Shown here piece after piece: positions 16,824-22,418 of a stretch of 22,418 nt of DNA. The stretch is from NCBI GenBank assembly GCA_016839635.1, contig JAEOTV010000062.1, positions 1-22,418 on the forward strand. The letters run 5' to 3'. The notes beneath the pieces were generated by a model, which was not told the DNA's origin, did not search any database, and worked only from the letters and a program-made list of their open reading frames with translations. This DNA comes from Promethearchaeota archaeon. GTDB taxonomy: Archaea; Asgardarchaeota; Lokiarchaeia; Sigynarchaeales; SOKP01. Each line of letters opens with the position of its first letter. Position 1 is the stretch's first letter. Position numbers and translations under genes: made by a program.

Positions 16824-17648
16824 TTACATACCCTCCATAATTCTTCTACCTGTAATTTTCATAAATACTCCCTCTAAGTTATTTGATTGATATTTTTCCA
16901 TTAAATCTTTAGGGGTGCCAATTTCCAATAGTTCCCCATAATCTATAATAGCAACCCTATCACATAATTCTTCTGCTTCCTCAATATAATGAGTAGTTAA
17001 GAATATCGTTTTGTTCACTTGCTTTAGACTTCCTATAAATTCCCATGTTTTTCTTCGAACTCGTGGATCCATTCCAACTGTGGGCTCATCTAAAAATAAA
17101 ATCATTGGATCGTGAATTAAAGCAATAATCAAATTTAATTGACGAAGCATACCACCGCTATAACCTTTAGCCATTCTTTTACTAGCTTTAGCAAGATCTA
17201 AAGTTTTTAAAAGTAATTCCGTTCTTCTTTTTATCTCATCTTTAGGCATTAAATGGAGATTCCCGAAAAGCGCAATATTTTCTTTACCAGAAAGTTGTTT
17301 AAAAACAGCAGGTTCTTGGGGACTAACTCCAATTAATTCTTTAATATTTGGTAGGTCTTCATGAATATCATAACCATTTACTAAAGCGGTTCCATCTGTT
17401 GGTTTAAGTAAGCCAATCAACATTTGAATAGTTGTAGTTTTTCCTGCGCCATTTGGTCCTAAAAAACCAAAAAGTTCTCCAGATTTGACTTGAAATGAAA
17501 TTCCATCAACGGCTTTCACATCATCATCACCCTTCTTCCCTCTAAAATGTTTTTTAAGATCCCTAACTTCAATTGATATTTCACTATTAGGATAACGTAT
17601 ATTTTCGGGTTTTTCATATGGTTTTGTTTTAGTTTTTATTTCATCCAT
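16824..17648 (-). CDS. ABC transporter ATP-binding protein (DrrA-like)
   Basis: A 274-residue cytoplasmic ATPase with a full set of ABC motifs: Walker A GPNGAGKTT (64-72), a Q-loop at SPQEP, the signature YSGGMLRQ, Walker B MILFLDEPTVGMDP and a switch histidine in LTTHYIEEAEELCDRVAII. The order and the TTHYIEEAE wording match the DrrA/ABC-2 exporter group. A variable N-terminal ~25 residues precede the domain. The C terminus is short, without the extended accessory domain of some DrrA. It forms an operon with the permease just downstream. A possible TATA box lies near 17694-17703. The neighbouring tandem Lrp regulator on the same strand could control it. Confidence 0.9.
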   Translation of the reverse strand: MDEIKTKTKPYEKPENIRYPNSEISIEVRDLKKHFRGKKGDDDVKAVDGISFQVKSGELFGFLGPNGAGKTTTIQMLIGLLKPTDGTALVNGYDIHEDLPNIKELIGVSPQEPAVFKQLSGKENIALFGNLHLMPKDEIKRRTELLLKTLDLAKASKRMAKGYSGGMLRQLNLIIALIHDPMILFLDEPTVGMDPRVRRKTWEFIGSLKQVNKTIFLTTHYIEEAEELCDRVAIIDYGELLEIGTPKDLMEKYQSNNLEGVFMKITGRRIMEGM

Positions 17649-17992
17649 TTTTTTTCACATTAATTTTATTGTTATTTAATTTATTTCTTAGAATATTATA
17701 AAACATTCTTAGTCCAATTTTTGATATTGAAATATGAAAAAACGTATTTAAAATTAATGCGAACTTAGTCTATCTAAAAAGGGAAAAATGTATAAGAAAA
17801 TTGGGACATTTTTAACCCACTAGGGTGATAAATTATACCATATAGAATTATTTTCTTTTTATATAACTTTTTAAACTAGTTTTCTTTAGACTTTATTCAA
17901 AAATTTAAAAATCTCTATATAAATCAATTCTTCAATTTGAGTTCCCATTGTTATACTAGTAATTAGAGAAAAAGAATATAAAAAACTGTTGA
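17649..17992. other. Non-coding gap between ABC operon and regulator
   Basis: This stretch has no open frame beyond ~20 codons. On the minus strand it holds a possible promoter for the ABC operon (TTTATAATAT near 17694-17703). It also contains a small inverted repeat CCCACTAGGG at 17817-17826 and two ACTAGT palindromes, at 17875-17880 (extended to AAACTAGTTT) and 17955-17960. These could be operator sites for the adjacent Lrp-like regulator, but the spacing and short length make this uncertain. Confidence 0.4.
17694..17703 (-). promoter_or_regulatory. TATA box for the ABC exporter operon
   Basis: On the minus strand TTTATAATAT is about 50 bases before the ATG at 17648. Transcription would begin near 17672 with a leader of about 24 bases. 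The assignment rests on sequence and spacing only. Confidence 0.35.
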
Positions 17993-18928
17993 TTATTTTG
18001 ATTTCAATTTAATTTCCTTTACCATATCCTCTAAATATGTATCGATCCAGGTTGGAAACATTTTTCCCTCAATAAGTACCGTTAGATCAACCCTCTCATA
18101 GTTTTCAGATAAGAACAGGTCTCGTAAATCTTGAAGTTCCTTCATAGACTGTGTCCATATAGAAATAAGTTTAAAGTTAGGAAGGTTAGTAAATGACCAG
18201 ATAAAGAGTATTTTTGAACCTAATTTTTTTTTTAATTTTTCTTCAAATTCTTTATCATCAATTATTGTATTGGGGTTTATTTTTAAATTTATCATTGAAG
18301 GTATAATTCCTGTTTTGTCAAGATACCAATCTATTTGAAATTGAACAAGAAAATTTTCGGTTAGGCGATCTAATCTTCTTCTTATTGTTTTAGTTGAAGC
18401 TCCAACATCAAGGGCAATATCAGAGATTGACTTTCTAGAATTATTTTTTAATGAATTAATAATAAGATAATCCAAATCAGTAGGAGGTTTAAAATTTAAT
18501 TCTTCTACTGGAATGGGTGGCATTCTTTTATCAATGCCAATAATCAAATCAGTTAGATTTGCTATTTTCCGAATATATGACACTAAAGCGTCTAATTCAC
18601 TTATATTCCTAAGATTTGCATGGATATAAAAGGCATTACCACTACCTTGCTTAACATTATATATATATTCATTTTCACCCAATTTATTAATCAATTGCTT
18701 TTTTTGTCTTATATTTGAAAAACCGAATATAATAATATTGGTTATCCCAGGAAAATTGGGGAATCCTAATTTTGCTCTAAATCCTTTTATTACTCCGAGA
18801 TCTACTAAGTTCTTTACTCTTTTGTGAATAGAATTCACACTCATATCAAACTTTTCAGCTAATTCTTTATAAGGTATCCTTGAATTAACCATCAAGATCA
18901 ATGAGAGTGAAATATCTATTTCATCCAT
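17993..18928 (-). CDS. Tandem Lrp/AsnC-like regulator
   Basis: A 311-residue predicted transcription factor. It begins directly with a winged helix: DISLSLILMVNSRIPYKELA, then MSVNSIHKRVKNLVDLGVIK. A sheet-rich RAM-like region follows to about residue 140. A second winged helix at about 151-205 reads DLDYLIINSLKNNSRKSISDIALDVG, interrupted here only for length, then STKTIRRRLDRL. A second RAM-like segment ends the protein. It has the same two-unit plan as the regulator at 1913 but is shorter and without the charged linker. It is transcribed toward the ABC exporter operon on the same strand, 344 bases upstream of it, making that operon or itself a candidate target. The ligand is unknown. The start is ATG at 18928. 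Confidence 0.7.
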   Translation of the reverse strand: MDEIDISLSLILMVNSRIPYKELAEKFDMSVNSIHKRVKNLVDLGVIKGFRAKLGFPNFPGITNIIIFGFSNIRQKKQLINKLGENEYIYNVKQGSGNAFYIHANLRNISELDALVSYIRKIANLTDLIIGIDKRMPPIPVEELNFKPPTDLDYLIINSLKNNSRKSISDIALDVGASTKTIRRRLDRLTENFLVQFQIDWYLDKTGIIPSMINLKINPNTIIDDKEFEEKLKKKLGSKILFIWSFTNLPNFKLISIWTQSMKELQDLRDLFLSENYERVDLTVLIEGKMFPTWIDTYLEDMVKEIKLKSK

Positions 18929-19018
18929 GCTATTACCTTTTTGTTTTCAATTTTGGATAGTTGAATTATATTGTTAACAATTCTTAATATAATAATTTTA
19001 ATTAAAAAACTGTTTCCC

Positions 19019-19030
19019 ATATATATAAAA
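19019..19030 (+). promoter_or_regulatory. TATA box giving a leaderless trmY transcript
   Basis: The sequence atatatataaaa is centred about 22-25 bases before the ATG at 19046. At normal archaeal spacing, transcription would start at or within a few bases of the start codon, so the mRNA is predicted to be leaderless. No Shine-Dalgarno is present. Confidence 0.55.
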
Positions 19031-19045
19031 TAAAGTGCTATTGTT

Positions 19046-19639
19046 ATGACTATTATATTCTTTATCAATTCTAAAACGGTAAATGTTAATAATTATCATA
19101 TAAAAGACATCCCAGGGTCTTCAGGAAGATTAGATGTAATTTCACGATGCATTTTAGCGGCACTAATAAAAAATAATAGTTTTGAGAAAAATACTCAAAT
19201 TTGGGTATTTCTAGATCGTTATGGCACTTATATTTTTTCTTCAGATAATTTTAACTATGAAAATTTCCCAAAAAATGAATTACTCTTCACAGATTATTTT
19301 GTAGGGGTCCTTCAGAAAATTAATAATGAAAATCAACCTTTCAATCCATTAAACATGGTAAAAAAATCAAATAAGGGGATTATAGAAGCCATAAAGCATT
19401 TCAAAAAATTAGATTATAATACTTATATTCTTCAAGAACAAGGAAAAGATTTTTTCACACTCTTGCGTAGCATTAAGGAACAAGATAATATTATTTTTAT
19501 CTTAGGGAGTCAAGAAGATCATTTTCTTAATTCAGATGAATTACTAGCATTAAATATTCCAACTATAAGTTTAGGAAATCAATCGTATTTAGCTTCCTCC
19601 GTTATTCGATTATTGAAATTATATATATTGGGATTATAA
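19046..19639 (+). CDS. trmY: tRNA (pseudouridine-54 N1)-methyltransferase TrmY
   Basis: A 197-residue SPOUT-class methyltransferase that methylates N1 of pseudouridine 54 in the T-loop of archaeal tRNA, using SAM. The family motifs are clear: DIPGSSGRLDVISRC at 21-35, a central acidic segment, then ILGSQEDHF at 152-160. A C-terminal P-TISLG-QSYLASSVIRLL segment forms the SAM-binding trefoil knot. The length matches archaeal TrmY. The start is ATG at 19046, set by a TATA box about 22 bases upstream (leaderless). A CDP-alcohol phosphatidyltransferase follows on the same strand after 71 bases; the functional link, if any, is not evident. Confidence 0.92.
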   Translation: MTIIFFINSKTVNVNNYHIKDIPGSSGRLDVISRCILAALIKNNSFEKNTQIWVFLDRYGTYIFSSDNFNYENFPKNELLFTDYFVGVLQKINNENQPFNPLNMVKKSNKGIIEAIKHFKKLDYNTYILQEQGKDFFTLLRSIKEQDNIIFILGSQEDHFLNSDELLALNIPTISLGNQSYLASSVIRLLKLYILGL

Positions 19640-19710
19640 TAAATTTTTTATTATAAAGAAATTTTAAAAATATTAATTGAAACAATGAGATTATTGGATG
19701 TATTAAGGAT

Positions 19711-20406
19711 TTGAATGAAACAGAGGATACAAATAAAAGAATTCGACAGAAAGAAATTTCAAATAAATACATAAATCGTCCAGTAGAATTTCTAATTAAA
19801 CATAATTTTACGCCAAACAAGATTTCTTATGTAGGGTTTGTATTATCTTTAGTTGCATCATTATTGATGGGAATATACGGATTATATTTTTCAATTTGGC
19901 TTTCATGGATAATACCTGCTCTCTTAGGAATAGCAGGTGCTTTTGATTTATTTGATGGAGAAGTCGCTAGAAGAACGAATAAAGAAACTCAAGCGGGTGC
20001 ATTTCTGGATTCAAATTTAGATAGACTTTCTGATGCTATTTTTGTTTTGGCATTAATTTATGGCGGTTTGTTAGATTTTTTATTAGGATATATTATATTA
20101 TTTTTAGTTATTATGATTTCGTATGTACGTTCAAGAGCCGAAAATGAAGGTGTTAATATGAAAGGTGTTGGATTTATGGAACGAGCTGAACGAATGCTTT
20201 TCTTAATATTTGCTATAATCATAGAATTAATATTATATTTTACAACATTCCTTTTATTCAATGAACCCTTTACAGTTTCTATTCCGTTTATCACTAGAGT
20301 CCCTGTCACACCAATTTTTCTAATTAGTATTCTAATTTACACGTTTACTTTGATTTATACAGTTATACAAAGATTAAGCTATACTTTTAAGACTTTAAAA
20401 AATTAG
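19711..20406 (+). CDS. CDP-alcohol phosphatidyltransferase family protein
   Basis: A 231-residue membrane enzyme of the family that moves a CDP-activated lipid onto an alcohol. The full active-site signature D1xxD2GxxAR(8)GxxxD3xxxD4 is present: D79, D82, G83, A86, R87, G96, D100 and D104. Hydrophobic segments near 38-62, 63-80, 105-140, 160-185 and 190-220 give about six membrane helices. In archaea the family includes archaetidylinositol phosphate synthase and the archaetidylserine and archaetidylglycerol enzymes; the acceptor cannot be assigned from the motif, though the length and the N-terminal segment fit the inositol-phosphate group. The start is TTG at 19711; AAGGAT abuts it directly, and in-frame ATT codons lie upstream to a TGA at 19678. 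The true start is therefore not certain. Confidence 0.85.
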   Translation: MNETEDTNKRIRQKEISNKYINRPVEFLIKHNFTPNKISYVGFVLSLVASLLMGIYGLYFSIWLSWIIPALLGIAGAFDLFDGEVARRTNKETQAGAFLDSNLDRLSDAIFVLALIYGGLLDFLLGYIILFLVIMISYVRSRAENEGVNMKGVGFMERAERMLFLIFAIIIELILYFTTFLLFNEPFTVSIPFITRVPVTPIFLISILIYTFTLIYTVIQRLSYTFKTLKN

Positions 20407-20528
20407 ACATAAATTATGCCCTTAGTTTCTTAGCTCTTAAAATATCAATTTTCAATATTTTTGTTGTACTTTTTCGTGCTAAAGAATAAATTTTTTAAGT
20501 TTTATACAATTCAATTAGAATATAGAGT

Positions 20529-20540
20529 AAAGATATATAA
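20529..20540 (+). promoter_or_regulatory. TATA box for eS26
   Basis: The sequence agatatataag is centred near 20535. Transcription would start around 20560, within a few bases of the proposed ATT start at 20567, so the eS26 mRNA is likely leaderless or nearly so. Confidence 0.5.
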
Positions 20541-20566
20541 GAAAAAATTAAAAGTAGCTGATTTTT

Positions 20567-20839
20567 ATTCCAAAAAAAAGAAAAAGTGGTGGAAGAAGCG
20601 GCTCTAGTAAAGGACATTATGCTAGGGTTCAATGTAGTAAATGTGGAAGATTTGTAGCTAGAAGTAAAGCAAAGGCAGTGACGAGAAGAGTTTCTCTTGT
20701 TGATAGCCGAATGTATACTGAATTAAAAAAATCAGGTACAATTATTCAAGCTCCAAGTAAGACTAAGTACTACTGTATTTCATGTGCAATACATGGCCAT
20801 CAAATCTCACAACGAGATAAGAGTTTAAGAAAATATTAA
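20567..20839 (+). CDS. rps26e: Small ribosomal subunit protein eS26, AUU start
   Basis: A 90-residue protein of the eS26 family, which in the eukaryotic 40S subunit sits near the mRNA exit and contacts the 3' end of 18S rRNA. In archaea it is found in TACK and Asgard groups but is missing from most Euryarchaeota. It opens PKKRKSGGRSGSSKGH, like other archaeal eS26 after the initiator Met. It then has the zinc cysteines CSKCG and YYCISCAIH, separated by VTRRVSLVDSRMY. No ATG, GTG or TTG exists in frame between an upstream TAG (20555-20557) and the PKKRK codons. The codon exactly where Met is expected is ATT (20567-20569). The TATA box 30 bases upstream fits a leaderless mRNA. A CTG at 20558 or an ATG-to-ATT base error are alternatives. 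It converges on the TPR-like gene. Confidence 0.9.
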   Translation: MPKKRKSGGRSGSSKGHYARVQCSKCGRFVARSKAKAVTRRVSLVDSRMYTELKKSGTIIQAPSKTKYYCISCAIHGHQISQRDKSLRKY

Positions 20840-20869
20840 TTACCAGTTCATTTATTAAGTCGTTTTTCT

Positions 20870-22396
20870 TCATATATTTAGTTGTTTAAAGAAACTGGGC
20901 AGAGTATATTTAATTTGAACTTGATTTTCATTTGTAATTTCTATAACAGCTCGTATTAGGAAAACATTTCTCAACTCTTCATCAGGTTCGTATATCTTTA
21001 CTTTTGCTTTAGGTTTTATTTTTAGTGTGTAATTTTCTGCAATCCCAGTAACATTTTCTGTTGTTTTCAATTTAATTCCAAGTAAGCCAAGTTCATAATG
21101 GGAAATAATGAATAGAATCTCTCCTTCTTTTTCAGAGTTTTTCTCAAAATGAACTACTTCCAAATAATCCTCTTTCAACTCCTTAGGAAGTTTAGCAAAA
21201 GGAATGATCTTTTTCCTTCCTGAAATATATTTAAAAGGCGTATACAATAGTACGTTAAAACTAGCTATTTTCTTAATTTGTTCATTATATTTTTCTACAT
21301 CTTTAATTTCATATGCCCTATCCAATAAAAGATCCAATTTATCAACCATGTCCTCTGCGGAATAACCAACCAGAACCGTTGCGATATAAGCTCTTTTTAA
21401 TTTTTCAATCAATATTTCGCTTTTAAACGACAATTTATAATCAATAGAAATTTCTAGTGCTTGATTATAAAGATTAGCCGCAATTTGAGAATGCCCTAGA
21501 GCTAAGAAATAATCCCCAAGCTCACTAAATACGATTATTGCATCAAGAAAATTTTTATCCAGATCCATCTTAGAAATTTCATCCATTATATTCATTGCTG
21601 TACTCCTATCTTCACCTTGAATATATAGTGCTATCGCTTTTCCAATTAAACATTTAAGTCGGAGTTTATCATCTTCATAAATATCTGCTAGTTCCTCACT
21701 AAAATTATATTGTTTAATCGCCTTTTCATAAAGCCCATGAAATAGGTATATCAAGGCTTTTATATAATTTAGAGTCAAACACGTTTTATAATTATGAATT
21801 ATGACAGCGAATAATGCTGCTCTTTCAAGTGAATCAACTGCAGCATTAATACGGCCGAGAGATACCAATAAAAATGATCTTAAAAATTCCACCTTACTAA
21901 TTTCAGAACATATCAACTGTTCAACAATCTCATAATCCTTTAGATTTGTTAATTGGCCGGATGCAACTTGAAGTAAAGAGACTAAAAATCCATTCCCCGT
22001 TTTTAAGTATTTTATAGCATCTTTTGTTTCACTTTTAATTATCGCTTCACGAGCTCGAATTACATACTCTCTTGAGATCTTCAAATTTTCAAGAAATTTT
22101 AGAATCCCAATTATTTTTTCCTCCTCACTTTGAGGGAGATCTTGGTTTGTAATATATTTCTCTGCAATATCTATTTCAATTATATATTTAGAAGTTCCTA
22201 TCTCAAACTTTACACCAGTATCTGGATTTTCTAACTCTAAATCTTGAGTTAAAATTGAGCTTTCTGTTACAGCTATTGCCTTTTCAATCAACCAGGTTAT
22301 TTTTTGTTCAGCAGGATAAATTTTAGAGCGTTCAATCATATAGGATAATGTGTAATTAAGACTTTTCTTCCAGATATCTTTAAAATATTTTCGCAT
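20870..22396 (-). CDS. TPR-like helical repeat protein of unknown function
   Basis: A 508-residue protein I cannot name. Residues about 90-345 are nearly all helical, with repeated A/L/Y-rich helix pairs of TPR type. Examples are FLRSFLLVSLGRINAAVDSL, LNYIKALIYLFHGLYEKAI, LRLKCLIGKAIALYIQGED and DYFLALGHSQIAANLYNQAL, the last close to the TPR consensus. The N-terminal ~85 residues are mixed alpha/beta. From about 400 to the end the predicted structure turns to beta strands (LFIISHYELGLLGIKLKT, then KAKVKIYEPDEEL), like a small beta-sandwich. There is no signal peptide or membrane segment. The plan fits a protein-binding scaffold. The first ATG is at 22396; the frame stays open to the window edge, so a start further upstream is possible. 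Confidence 0.6.
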   Translation of the reverse strand: MRKYFKDIWKKSLNYTLSYMIERSKIYPAEQKITWLIEKAIAVTESSILTQDLELENPDTGVKFEIGTSKYIIEIDIAEKYITNQDLPQSEEEKIIGILKFLENLKISREYVIRAREAIIKSETKDAIKYLKTGNGFLVSLLQVASGQLTNLKDYEIVEQLICSEISKVEFLRSFLLVSLGRINAAVDSLERAALFAVIIHNYKTCLTLNYIKALIYLFHGLYEKAIKQYNFSEELADIYEDDKLRLKCLIGKAIALYIQGEDRSTAMNIMDEISKMDLDKNFLDAIIVFSELGDYFLALGHSQIAANLYNQALEISIDYKLSFKSEILIEKLKRAYIATVLVGYSAEDMVDKLDLLLDRAYEIKDVEKYNEQIKKIASFNVLLYTPFKYISGRKKIIPFAKLPKELKEDYLEVVHFEKNSEKEGEILFIISHYELGLLGIKLKTTENVTGIAENYTLKIKPKAKVKIYEPDEELRNVFLIRAVIEITNENQVQIKYTLPSFFKQLNI

Positions 22397-22418
22397 TTGC
22401 GAATTAGTAGTTGATTTC

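Noticed and set aside
1..22418. CRISPR arrays, insertion sequences, integrases or attachment sites
   Set aside because: No regularly spaced repeats, transposase or integrase motifs, or terminal inverted repeats were seen.

Overview
This is a low-GC archaeal window, most likely from an Asgard archaeon (Promethearchaeota, Lokiarchaeia-like). The pointers are transcription factor B, the H/ACA protein Gar1, a ribosomal protein eS26 of the TACK/Asgard/eukaryote type, the archaeosine enzymes ArcS and RaSEA, TrmY, TATA-type promoters, leaderless genes, and small Roadblock/LC7 and longin-like proteins of the kind Asgard genomes carry. Lineage is inferred from gene content and protein style; I could not run a search.

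Layout. 1-413 (+) is the 3' end of a luciferase-like (F420-type) oxidoreductase, and 508-1785 (-) is S-adenosylhomocysteine hydrolase. A large tandem Lrp/AsnC-like regulator (1913-3199, +) is divergent from it. 3355-6523 (+) is an overlapping pair, arcS and RaSEA, for the last steps of tRNA archaeosine synthesis. 6683-7968 (+) is the gar1-tfb pair. 8146-10015 holds two Roadblock proteins (+), a GC-richer non-coding block that looks like a minus-strand structured RNA, and a longin-like gene (-) with no ordinary start codon. 10096-15867 (-) is a two-gene metal chelatase operon (fused ChlI/ChlD-type AAA+/VWA subunit, then a 1263-residue CobN/BchH-type subunit). 16083-17648 (-) is a DrrA/DrrB-type ABC exporter pair, preceded by a second tandem Lrp-like regulator (17993-18928, -). 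19046-20406 (+) carries trmY and a CDP-alcohol phosphatidyltransferase. 20567-20839 (+) is eS26, which has no ATG, GTG or TTG start. 20870-22396 (-) is a TPR-like repeat protein of unknown function.

Themes. Several genes concern RNA biology: ArcS and RaSEA for archaeosine in the D-loop, TrmY for the T-loop, Gar1 for pseudouridylation, plus eS26 and TFB. The Roadblock and longin proteins suggest small-GTPase regulation. The most unusual signals are candidate AUU initiation codons (eS26 and the longin-like gene, possibly tfb) and the unidentified structured RNA near 9235-9485.
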